DNA of 10,546 bases from an uncultured Elusimicrobia bacterium. GTDB taxonomy: Bacteria; Elusimicrobiota; Endomicrobiia; Endomicrobiales; Endomicrobiaceae. Positions 1 to 6,529 of the stretch are shown piece by piece. Within the stretch, counting starts at the first letter, position 1, and the number at the start of each line of letters is the position of its first letter. The translations under genes were made by a program, and so were the position numbers. A model generated the notes under the pieces. It was not told where the DNA came from, did no database searches, and saw nothing but the letters and a program-made list of their open reading frames with translations. The stretch lies in contig CAMVLN010000046.1 of NCBI GenBank assembly GCA_947168325.1, positions 1 through 10,546 on the forward strand, written 5' to 3'.

Positions 1-6
1 ATAATT

Positions 7-34
7 TTCACAAACAAAAAAATAATGCTATAAT
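7..34 (+). promoter_or_regulatory. sigma70-type promoter with extended -10, upstream of gpmA
   Basis: A TTCACA box at 7-12 matches the -35 consensus TTGACA at five of six positions. After a 16-base spacer comes a perfect TATAAT at 29-34. The bases just before the -10 are TGC, giving the extended -10 pattern TGnTATAAT. Transcription would start near position 41, leaving a leader of roughly 55 bases before the gpmA start. Such matches are commoner by chance in AT-rich DNA, but the combination of both boxes, spacing and TG extension is good. Confidence 0.7.
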
Positions 35-83
35 TTATTATAAAGAAAAAAAGAGTATATTTTATGGTTTTAAGGAATATATT

Positions 84-89
84 GGAGGG
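84..89 (+). promoter_or_regulatory. Shine-Dalgarno site of gpmA
   Basis: GGAGGG lies 7 bases before the ATG at 97. This strong site decides the start in favour of position 97 over the in-frame ATG at 64, which lacks a comparable site and would add 11 residues ahead of the conserved gpmA N-terminus. Confidence 0.85.
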
Positions 90-96
90 CACAAAG

Positions 97-843
97 ATGT
101 ATAAATTAGTTTTAATTAGACATGGTGAAAGTGTTTGGAACAAAGAAAATAAATTTACGGGATGGACAGATGTAGATTTGTCTCAAAAAGGTGTCCAAGA
201 AGCAATAAAGGCCGGTCAACAATTAAAGAAAGATGGTTTTACATTTGATTTAGCATATACTTCAGTATTAAAAAGAGCAATTAAAACTTTAAATAATGTT
301 TTAGAGCAAATGGACGAATTATGGATTCCTGTAAAAAGATCGTGGCGCCTAAATGAAAGGCATTATGGCTCTTTACAAGGTTTAAACAAAGCTGAAACTG
401 CAGCAAAGTTTGGTGAAGCTCAAGTAAAAATTTGGAGAAGAAGTTATGATACTCCACCAGAACCATTATCGACAACAGATGAAAGATATGCTGGAAATGA
501 TCCAAAATATAAAGATGTAGATAAAAAAGACATTCCTTTAACAGAATGTTTAAAAGATACTGTTGCAAGAGTACTTCCTTTTTGGGAAGAAGAAATTGCA
601 CCTAACATAAAATCTGGCAAGAAAATAATTATCGCTGCACATGGAAACAGTTTAAGAGGATTAGTAAAATACCTAGATAATATAAGTGATGAAAATATTG
701 TTAATTTAAATATTCCTACAGCAATGCCTTTAGTATATGAATTAGATGAAAATTTAAAGCCGATTAAAAGTTATTATGTAGGTGATCCAGAAGCTGTTAA
801 AAAAGCTATGGAAGCAGTGGCGAATCAAGGTAAAGTAAAATAA
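97..843 (+). CDS. gpmA: 2,3-bisphosphoglycerate-dependent phosphoglycerate mutase
   Basis: Interconverts 3-phosphoglycerate and 2-phosphoglycerate in cytosolic glycolysis and gluconeogenesis through a phosphohistidine intermediate. The start at 97 gives 248 residues, close to the 250 of E. coli GpmA. Visible hallmarks of the histidine phosphatase fold are LIRHGES at residues 6-12 (phosphorylated His9), TGWTDVDL at 21-28, Arg60, LNERHYG at 85-91 (Glu87, the general acid/base position), RRSYDTPP at 114-121 and AHGNSLRG at 181-188 (second catalytic His182). All expected catalytic residues are present and the frame is intact, so it should be active. It has its own promoter and a strong ribosome binding site, and a possible terminator overlaps its end. 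It therefore looks like a single-gene unit, with read-through into the next gene possible. Family assignment is secure; the insertion separating GpmA from shorter phosphatase relatives is present. Confidence 0.96.
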   Translation: MYKLVLIRHGESVWNKENKFTGWTDVDLSQKGVQEAIKAGQQLKKDGFTFDLAYTSVLKRAIKTLNNVLEQMDELWIPVKRSWRLNERHYGSLQGLNKAETAAKFGEAQVKIWRRSYDTPPEPLSTTDERYAGNDPKYKDVDKKDIPLTECLKDTVARVLPFWEEEIAPNIKSGKKIIIAAHGNSLRGLVKYLDNISDENIVNLNIPTAMPLVYELDENLKPIKSYYVGDPEAVKKAMEAVANQGKVK

Positions 844-872
844 TTTTATTTTACTTGAATTTTTTTCTTTTT
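833..872 (+). terminator. possible intrinsic terminator or attenuator after gpmA
   Basis: AAGTAAAATAA at 833-843 is the exact reverse complement of TTATTTTACTT at 846-856. A hairpin of about 9-10 pairs can form across the gpmA stop codon. It is followed by a T-rich tract at 860-872 interrupted by one C. The stem contains only one G-C pair, so it may be weak. No promoter is evident between it and the next gene, so it may reduce rather than stop transcription downstream. Confidence 0.45.
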
Positions 873-883
873 GTGGAGATACA

Positions 884-1609
884 ATGGAAACTTTAAAAGA
901 TACCCTTAACCTTTTATATAAATTACAGCAAAAAGATATAGAGATTTTTGAACTTAAAGGAAAGCTTAAGATTTTGCCAGAAATAATAGTAAAAAAAGAA
1001 AAGCAGATTACACAAGTAAAAGATGATTTTGAAATAAAAAAAGCAGAATATGTTAAGTTAAATTCTCTAAAAAAAGAAAAGGAAGCACTTTTGGCTATAA
1101 AAGAAGCTACTATTAAAAAACATACTTCAGATTTGAACACCATTAAAGCAAACGATATGTATAAAAATTGTTTACTTGAAATAGAAAAAGCTAAAGCAGA
1201 TAAAAGTGCTTTAGAAGATGAAATATTGCAATTAATGGAAGATATAGATAAAGAAGTTATAAATTTAAAGAAATATGAAGAAGATTTTAAAGCAAAAGAA
1301 ACTGCACTAAATAAAGAAATTGTAGAAGCAAAGAATATAATTGAAAAGGCAAAAGAAAATATGGTGTTAATGCAACAAGAAAGAGATGAGTTTGCTAAAA
1401 GTATAGATAAAAATGTTTTATCACAATATGAAAGAATAAGAGAAGGAAGAGATGGACAAGGTCTTGCAACTATAGAAGGAGATAGTTGTAGCGGTTGTAA
1501 TATGGTTTTAAGACCGCAATTAATAGTTCAAGCCACTAAGTGTAAAGAATTAGTATATTGTGATAATTGCTCTAGAATATTGTTTAACAACAAAGATGTA
1601 CAGGAATAA
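884..1609 (+). CDS. coiled-coil protein with C-terminal C4-type zinc ribbon (DUF164/CT398-like)
   Basis: A 241-residue soluble protein. Residues about 1-180 are rich in Lys, Glu, Leu and Ile with heptad-like spacing, as in a long helical coiled-coil hairpin. The C-terminal part carries two CxxC pairs, CSGC at 202-205 and CDNC at 226-229, which should bind one zinc ion as a ribbon. This layout and length match the C4-type zinc ribbon family (zf-RING_7/DUF164) that includes Chlamydia CT398. The family is widespread, and links to secretion, transcription or nucleic-acid partners have been proposed, but no general function is settled. GGAG at 875-878 precedes the ATG by 5 bases. The gene lies 40 bases after gpmA and its stop is one base ahead of the rnpB region. 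I recall similar placement beside rnpB in several bacterial groups. The fold assignment is firm; the role is unknown. Confidence 0.88.
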   Translation: METLKDTLNLLYKLQQKDIEIFELKGKLKILPEIIVKKEKQITQVKDDFEIKKAEYVKLNSLKKEKEALLAIKEATIKKHTSDLNTIKANDMYKNCLLEIEKAKADKSALEDEILQLMEDIDKEVINLKKYEEDFKAKETALNKEIVEAKNIIEKAKENMVLMQQERDEFAKSIDKNVLSQYERIREGRDGQGLATIEGDSCSGCNMVLRPQLIVQATKCKELVYCDNCSRILFNNKDVQE

Positions 1610-1610
1610 T

Positions 1611-1946
1611 ATACAGATGGTTCGTGGTCGCTTTACATTTATTGTAAAGAGGAAAGTCCGAACTTTACTCTCTGTTTTATAACAGAGAAAAACGGTAGTG
1701 GGCAATTCCCACAGTCCGCAAGGATAGAGGTGCGAACAGAGACGATTTTTTCTGAAAAGGAAAAGTGTTCCTTGAAAAAGGAATAGCTCTTACTATATAA
1801 CGAAGGTAAGAGGTGAAACGGCTAAATCCTTACCGGAAAGCAAGATAGTAGTTTTTATCGCTTGACTATATAAAGCAATTTATATAGCAGAGAAATGACC
1901 ACAATGTTTTATAAACATACAGAATTCGGTGTATAACCATCTGTTT
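1611..1946 (+). ncRNA. rnpB: RNase P RNA, bacterial, reduced A-like architecture
   Basis: Catalytic RNA of RNase P, which removes 5' leaders from tRNA precursors. Ends are set by a perfect 10-bp P1 helix (1613-1622 with 1935-1944). Conserved core: GAGGAAAGTCCG at 1649-1660 (P4 5' side), GTGCGAACAGAGA at 1730-1742, GGTGAAACGG at 1812-1821, AGAAATGACCAC at 1891-1902 and ACAGAATTCGG at 1919-1929 (P4 3' side). Helices visible: P2 1624-1629/1897-1902; P3 1631-1637/1643-1649; P8 1669-1676/1681-1688; P9 1698-1702/1708-1712; P18 1866-1874/1879-1887 with a GCAA tetraloop; a P19 hairpin 1904-1909/1913-1918. Compared with E. coli M1 RNA (377 nt), it is about 335 nt and seems to lack P13/P14, P16/P17 and the L15 GGU. 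It begins right after the upstream gene and I see no clear promoter of its own, so it may be cut from a longer transcript. Exact ends are uncertain by a few bases. Confidence 0.95.
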
Positions 1947-1984
1947 TATTATTCTTGGTTAATTTAAGTAAAGAACTTTCCAAA

Positions 1985-2866
1985 ATGGATGACAAATTTT
2001 ATCATTTACCTGTTATGCTCCACGAAGTAGAAAGGTATCTTATAACGAAAGATATTGGTTATTATGTAGATTGTACTTTTGGTGGTGGAGGACATAGTTT
2101 ATTTTTATTGAAAAAATATAAAAATATAAAAATTATTGCTTTTGACCAAGATACAGATTCTTTAACAAAGTTTAATGAAAACAAAAATTTGCAAGAATTT
2201 AAAAATAGAATTATTTTTTGTAATGATAACTTTAAAAATATAGAAAAAAATCTAAAAGATTTGAATATAGAAAAAGTTGATGGTTTAATGGCAGATTTAG
2301 GAGTATCTTCTAAACAACTTGATAATAAAGAAAGAGGCTTTTCTTTCAATTCAGATGCTATTTTAGATATGAGGATGAATAGAAAAAATAATTTGACTGC
2401 CTATGATATTGTAAATTCTTTTGATAAAGATAAACTTTCAGAAATATTTTTTAAATATGGTGAAGAATCATTTTCTAAACAAATTGCAGAAAAAATAGTT
2501 GAGCAAAGGATAAAAGGAAGTATTAAAACTTGTAACCAACTAAAAGATATTGTTTGTAAAGTTAAATTGGTAAAAAGAAAAATAAATCCTGCTACAAAAA
2601 TTTTTCAAGCATTAAGAATTTATATTAATGATGAGTTAGGTAGTTTACAAGAAATGTTAAATAGTATATCTAAAATTTTAAATACTAATTCACGAGCAGT
2701 AATTTTAACATATCATTCGTTAGAGGATAGAATTGTAAAACAAACATTTAAGCAAAATAAAGAGTTAAAAATAATAAATAAAAAAGTTATAATTGCTAGT
2801 GATAAAGAAATAAAAGAAAATCCTAGAAGTAGAAGTGCAAAATTAAGAGTTGCTGAAAAATTATGA
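1985..2866 (+). CDS. rsmH: 16S rRNA (cytosine(1402)-N(4))-methyltransferase
   Basis: Uses S-adenosylmethionine to methylate N4 of C1402 in the 16S rRNA decoding centre. From the ATG at 1985 the protein has 293 residues, somewhat short of the usual 300-315. Motifs: HLPVML at 7-12 near the N-terminus, the SAM-binding loop DCTFGGGGHS at 29-38, FDQD at 53-56, DLGVSSKQLD at 104-113, RGFSF at 117-121 with LDMRM at 127-131, NPATKIFQALRI at 201-212, YHSLEDRIVK at 243-252 and the C-terminal NPRSRSAKLR at 279-288. An upstream in-frame TTG at 1955 would add ten residues not typical of the family and lies only 10 bases from the end of rnpB, so I prefer the ATG. Neither start has a strong Shine-Dalgarno site. 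Its stop overlaps the ftsL start (ATGA). It is the first gene of the dcw cluster here; the mraZ regulator gene that often precedes it is absent. Confidence 0.95.
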   Translation: MDDKFYHLPVMLHEVERYLITKDIGYYVDCTFGGGGHSLFLLKKYKNIKIIAFDQDTDSLTKFNENKNLQEFKNRIIFCNDNFKNIEKNLKDLNIEKVDGLMADLGVSSKQLDNKERGFSFNSDAILDMRMNRKNNLTAYDIVNSFDKDKLSEIFFKYGEESFSKQIAEKIVEQRIKGSIKTCNQLKDIVCKVKLVKRKINPATKIFQALRIYINDELGSLQEMLNSISKILNTNSRAVILTYHSLEDRIVKQTFKQNKELKIINKKVIIASDKEIKENPRSRSAKLRVAEKL

Positions 2867-3156
2867 GTAAAAAAATTTTTATATTTATAGTTGAGTTAGT
2901 AGTGTGTATTCTTATATATTCTTTCATTATTAGTCAAATAAGATCTAAAACAATATTGCTAGATATTCAAATGACAGAGTTAGAAGAAAAATATTCAGTA
3001 TTAAAAAATGAAACAGATTATACTATGGAAGAAATAGGACGGTTATTGTCAATGAATAATCTGAATAAAATTGCTGTTGAAAGAAATTTAAAAAGTCCAA
3101 CTAAAGAACAAATTGTAGAATTAATAAATGATAAAGTTAAAACGAAAAAAAACTAG
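2863..3156 (+). CDS. ftsL: FtsL-like cell division protein
   Basis: A small bitopic membrane protein of 97 residues, matching the size and topology of FtsL. It has a four-residue charged N-terminus (MSKK), one hydrophobic segment at about 5-25, then a charged helical region at about 30-60 with leucine/isoleucine spacing suited to a coiled coil. The short C-terminal part (IGRLLSMNNLNKIAVERNL at 58-76) resembles the membrane-distal tail of FtsL. In known systems FtsL pairs with FtsB/DivIC in the periplasm and activates the FtsW-FtsI septal synthase. Sequence conservation in this family is very low, so the call rests mostly on topology and on its position between rsmH and ftsI, the standard slot. 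Its start codon overlaps the rsmH stop by ATGA, implying translational coupling. The gene end may overlap the next gene by 29 bases. Confidence 0.82.
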   Translation: MSKKIFIFIVELVVCILIYSFIISQIRSKTILLDIQMTELEEKYSVLKNETDYTMEEIGRLLSMNNLNKIAVERNLKSPTKEQIVELINDKVKTKKN

Positions 3157-5029
3157 AATGTTTAGTATAAAAAGAAAAAATAAAGACTTTTTAAATTCTA
3201 ATTCTTTGTCTGAAAAAACAAGGTATAATATAATTGTATTCTTCATATATATTTTTTTTATAATAATAATATTAAAATTAATAAATCTGCAAATATTTCA
3301 ACATCTAAATAAAGATGAATATGTTAAACATATTGTTTATAAAGAAACTGAAGAGATTCAGCAAAGAGGTTTTATTTTTGATAGAAACAATAATGTTTTA
3401 GCTAGGAGTATAAAGACTTATGATATTGCTTTAGATGCTAAAATGATTAAAGATTTAGATTTAATAAAACAACTCCTGTCAAAATATGATATTAATTTAA
3501 GTAAGGCAAATCTTATATCAATAAAAGCAAGAAAAAGTCATATTTCTATAAAAAAAAATATTCCAGAAAATATAATTCTAAAAATAAAAGAAGATATTAG
3601 CAAAGTAAGAAAACAAGTAAGTAAACAAATTGCTGAAATAAAGATAGAAAAAAAAATATATAAAAAAAATGAAGATAAGTTAAAAGAACTAAATGAAAAA
3701 TTAGAGAAAGTAAAGGAAGATAAATTTGTTTGTATAAAAATAAGTAGTAATTATAAAAGAAGTTATCCTGAAAATACTCTTGCTTCTCATGTTATTGGAA
3801 AAATAAATTCTGAAGGAGTAGGAATAGAAGGTATAGAAGCAAGTTGTAATGAACAACTAAATGGTGAAAATATAAGAAGGGAACAATATAGAATAAATGG
3901 CTATGGCAATGTTTATTCTGAATTTTTATCTAAAGAAGATATTGAAGAGTCTAAAGATGTAGTTTTAACTATAGATAGAGTATTGCAGTTTATTGTGGAA
4001 GATGAACTTAAAAAAGGATTACATAAAACAAAAGCAAAAAAAGGTGTTGCAATAATTCAAAATCCACATAATGGTGAAATACTTGCAATGGCATCGTTGC
4101 CAAATTTTAATCCAAATGAACCTGTATTAAAACAAGAATATTTAAGAAATAGTGCAATATATAATTCACAGGAACCTGGTTCAACTTTTAAAATAGTAGT
4201 TTTAAGTGCAGTTATTGAAGAACATTTATTTAATTTGAATAGTAAAATAAATTGTGAAAATGGATATTTTAAATATGCAGGTAAACCTATTACAGATCAC
4301 CAAAAACAAGGAATTATTACAGTTCAGCAAATTTTAGAGAGATCTTCAAATGTTGGGACTGCAAAAATGGCAATAAAATTAGGCAAAGAAAAATTTTATA
4401 CTTATATAAAAAATTTTGGTTTTGCTTCTAAAACAGGAATAGACTTGCCCAGTGAACAAACAGGTTTGTTAGCTCCTATAAAGCAATGGAGTAAAAGAAC
4501 TTTACCTACAATATCCTTTGGACAAGAAATATCAGCAACTCCATTACAAATTATTAGTGCATATTCTTTAATAGCAAATGATGGAATTTTGTTAAAACCC
4601 AAAATAATAAGATCTATAGATAATAAAAAATACGAAAATACTCAAGTTGTTAGAAGAGTTATTTCCAAAGATACCGCACATAAAATAAGATTGGCACTTT
4701 ATGGTGTTGTTGAAAATGGAACAGGCAAGTTTGCAAAAGTAAAAGGATATACCGTTGGTGGAAAAACAGGAACTGCACAAAAATATGATAAGCAAAAAAA
4801 ACAATATTCTACCAAACATTATATGGCTTCTTTTTGTGGAATGATTCCAGCAATGAAACCAGAAATTGTAATTTTAGTTATATATGATGAACCCGATGGA
4901 GACTACTATGCTTCATCAGTAGTAGCTCCTATATTTTCAAAAATAGCAGAAAGAGTTGTTGAATATTTACAAATCAAACCTGATGTAAAAGAAAATCCTA
5001 ATAAAATTAATCGAGGAGCAAATAAATGA
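3128..5029 (+). CDS. ftsI: septal peptidoglycan DD-transpeptidase, class B PBP (FtsI/PBP3)
   Basis: Cross-links new septal peptidoglycan, anchored in the inner membrane and working with FtsW. The longest frame has 633 residues; an ATG at 3158 (residue 11), one base after the ftsL stop, is an equally plausible start, and neither has a clear ribosome binding site. Order: basic cytoplasmic tail, one membrane helix at about 33-57, a pedestal domain from about 75 (QQRGFIFDRNNNVLA at 78-92), then a transpeptidase domain from about 275. Active-site motifs are complete: SxxK at 352-355 (PGSTFK, nucleophile Ser352), SxN at 406-408 (SSN) and KTG at 546-548 (GGKTGTAQK). No PASTA repeats follow, as in Gram-negative FtsI rather than PBP2x/SpoVD. 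The pedestal carries a Lys/Glu-rich insertion of about 43 residues (155-197). The stop overlaps the murE start by ATGA. Confidence 0.93.
   Translation: MIKLKRKKTRMFSIKRKNKDFLNSNSLSEKTRYNIIVFFIYIFFIIIILKLINLQIFQHLNKDEYVKHIVYKETEEIQQRGFIFDRNNNVLARSIKTYDIALDAKMIKDLDLIKQLLSKYDINLSKANLISIKARKSHISIKKNIPENIILKIKEDISKVRKQVSKQIAEIKIEKKIYKKNEDKLKELNEKLEKVKEDKFVCIKISSNYKRSYPENTLASHVIGKINSEGVGIEGIEASCNEQLNGENIRREQYRINGYGNVYSEFLSKEDIEESKDVVLTIDRVLQFIVEDELKKGLHKTKAKKGVAIIQNPHNGEILAMASLPNFNPNEPVLKQEYLRNSAIYNSQEPGSTFKIVVLSAVIEEHLFNLNSKINCENGYFKYAGKPITDHQKQGIITVQQILERSSNVGTAKMAIKLGKEKFYTYIKNFGFASKTGIDLPSEQTGLLAPIKQWSKRTLPTISFGQEISATPLQIISAYSLIANDGILLKPKIIRSIDNKKYENTQVVRRVISKDTAHKIRLALYGVVENGTGKFAKVKGYTVGGKTGTAQKYDKQKKQYSTKHYMASFCGMIPAMKPEIVILVIYDEPDGDYYASSVVAPIFSKIAERVVEYLQIKPDVKENPNKINRGANK
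5013..5018 (+). promoter_or_regulatory. Shine-Dalgarno site of murE
   Basis: GAGGAG lies 7 bases before the murE ATG at 5026, inside the last codons of ftsI. It is the clearest ribosome binding site within the dcw operon; most other genes here have weak or no visible sites. Confidence 0.75.
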
Positions 5030-6510
5030 TTTTAAATAATTTGATTAGTAATATAGATATAAAAAATATTTATGGCAATACTGATGTTGATGTAAAAGGA
5101 TTATCCTACGATTCAAGAACAATAGATAAAGGTTTTATTTTTTTTGCCTTAAATGGAGTTCATAATAATGGATTAGATTTTGTATCCCAGGCAATATCAA
5201 AAGGAGCTATATGTATAATTTCTAAACAAAAAATTGTTGGTTGCCTTTGTACAAATGTTGTAGTTGAAAATGTAATAGAAACAATGTCAAAAGTTAGTGC
5301 TATATTTTATGATTATCCTGATAAAAAAATAACTATTATTGGAGTTACAGGAACAAATGGCAAAACATCTATTACATATATGACAGAATCTATTTTTAAA
5401 AATTTAAATATTGATATCGGTGTAATAGGAACAATAAGTTATAGATATGCTAATGTGTTTATAGAAGCACCAAATACAACCCCTCAATCTATAGATTTAT
5501 ATAAAATGATGGCAGAAATGGTTAAATCAAATATAAAATATTTAATTATGGAGGTTTCTTCACATTCTATAGTTTTAGGCAGAATATATGGCATAGAATT
5601 TGATATTGCTGTTTTTACAAATCTTACTCAAGATCATTTAGATTTTCATAAAAATATGAATAATTATTTTAATGCAAAAAAAATGCTATTTACATCTTTA
5701 TTTAACAATTTAAAAAGAAATAAAAAGTTTGCTATAATCAATGCTGATGATTTTTACGGTAAACAATTACTAGAAGATACACAGATTAATGCTATTAAAA
5801 TATCCTATTCTATTTCTTGTAAAACAAATCATTTGTTCTGTATTGCAAAAAATATAATATTAAATAGTAATAATAGTTCTTTTGAATTAGAATCAACATT
5901 TGGAACAAGTGATGTATGTGTAAGTCATATAGGATTGCATAATATTTACAATATTCTTGCAGTATTTTGCATTTGTGTTGCTGTTGGAATAAAGTTTGAA
6001 ACTATTATTAAACAATTAAAAAATATTACTGGAGCACCGGGACGGCTTGAAATAATAAAAAGTAAAAAAGATTTTTCTGTAATAGTTGATTATGCACATA
6101 CTGACGATGCTTTAAAAAATGTTTTATCTGCAATAAAAAATTTAAACCCTTCAAGAATTATTACAGTTTTTGGTTGTGGAGGAAATAGAGATAAAACGAA
6201 AAGGCCAAAGATGGCAAAAGTTGCTTGCAATATGAGTGATTTTGTATTTATAACATCAGATAATCCTAGAGAAGAGGCTCCTATTGAAATTGCAAAAGAT
6301 ATTGAAAACGGAGCAAGAGAAATAAATAAAAGTAATTACAAAGTTGTGATAGATAGAAAGCAGGCAATACAAGAAGCAATATCAAAGGCAAAAACAAATG
6401 ATGTTGTTTTAATTGCCGGTAAAGGGCATGAAAATTATCAAATATTAGGGCGAGAAAAAATTCATTTTGATGATAGAGAAATTGCTTTTAATATATTAAA
6501 CAAAAATTAA
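5026..6510 (+). CDS. murE: UDP-N-acetylmuramoyl-L-alanyl-D-glutamate--2,6-diaminopimelate ligase
   Basis: Cytosolic ATP-dependent ligase adding the third stem-peptide residue to UDP-MurNAc-L-Ala-D-Glu. It has 494 residues, the usual length. The N-terminal UDP-binding domain shows LSYDSRTIDKGFIFFAL at 26-42. The central ATPase domain shows TGTNGKTS at 108-115, NTTPQ at 150-154, MEVSSHS at 175-181, TNLTQDHLDFH at 198-208 and YFNAKKMLF at 214-222, with Lys218 at the carbamoylated position. The C-terminal domain shows GAPGRLE at 336-342, VDYAHT at 354-359, GCGGNRDKTKRPKM at 383-396 and DNPR at 412-415. DNPR is the signature for meso-diaminopimelate; lysine-adding enzymes have other residues there, so A1-gamma-type peptidoglycan is inferred. 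It overlaps ftsI by ATGA and is followed after 12 bases by murF, with a tandem duplication at that junction. Confidence 0.96.
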   Translation: MILNNLISNIDIKNIYGNTDVDVKGLSYDSRTIDKGFIFFALNGVHNNGLDFVSQAISKGAICIISKQKIVGCLCTNVVVENVIETMSKVSAIFYDYPDKKITIIGVTGTNGKTSITYMTESIFKNLNIDIGVIGTISYRYANVFIEAPNTTPQSIDLYKMMAEMVKSNIKYLIMEVSSHSIVLGRIYGIEFDIAVFTNLTQDHLDFHKNMNNYFNAKKMLFTSLFNNLKRNKKFAIINADDFYGKQLLEDTQINAIKISYSISCKTNHLFCIAKNIILNSNNSSFELESTFGTSDVCVSHIGLHNIYNILAVFCICVAVGIKFETIIKQLKNITGAPGRLEIIKSKKDFSVIVDYAHTDDALKNVLSAIKNLNPSRIITVFGCGGNRDKTKRPKMAKVACNMSDFVFITSDNPREEAPIEIAKDIENGAREINKSNYKVVIDRKQAIQEAISKAKTNDVVLIAGKGHENYQILGREKIHFDDREIAFNILNKN

Positions 6511-6529
6511 TGGAATAAATTAATGGAAA
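6504..6529. repeat. 13-bp tandem duplication across the murE stop and murF start
   Basis: Two adjacent copies at 6504-6516 and 6517-6529 share AAATTAATGGAA and differ only in the last base (T or A). Copy 1 holds the murE stop (TAA 6508-6510) and an overlapping ATG at 6510 that reads ATG GAA TAA. Copy 2 holds the same TAATG, whose ATG at 6523 starts murF. A single copy would give a TAATG stop/start overlap like the one between murF and mraY. Confidence 0.85.

Noticed and set aside
64..96. Upstream ATG as the gpmA start
   Set aside because: It adds 11 residues absent from the family and lacks a good ribosome binding site, while GGAGGG is correctly placed for the ATG at 97.
281..601. Minus-strand open frame of 106 codons inside gpmA
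   Set aside because: It lies wholly antisense to a well-supported gene, has no recognisable motif and is rich in Leu/Phe/His as expected from the complement of A-rich codons.
754..1143. Minus-strand open frame of 129 codons across the gpmA end and the zinc-ribbon gene
   Set aside because: Antisense shadow of coding DNA; Phe/Ser/Ile-rich composition, no domain and no ribosome binding site.
1866..1887. Perfect 9-bp hairpin with GCAA loop as a terminator
   Set aside because: It lies inside rnpB at the P18 position and has no T-tract; it is an RNase P helix.
1955..1984. TTG at 1955 as the rsmH start
   Set aside because: No Shine-Dalgarno site, nearly abuts the rnpB 3' end and adds an atypical N-terminus; the ATG at 1985 fits the family better, though the choice is not proven.
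2062..2349. Minus-strand open frame inside rsmH
   Set aside because: Antisense to conserved RsmH motifs; composition mirrors the sense strand.
4402..4819. Two short minus-strand frames inside ftsI
   Set aside because: Both lie antisense to the transpeptidase domain and resemble no known small protein.
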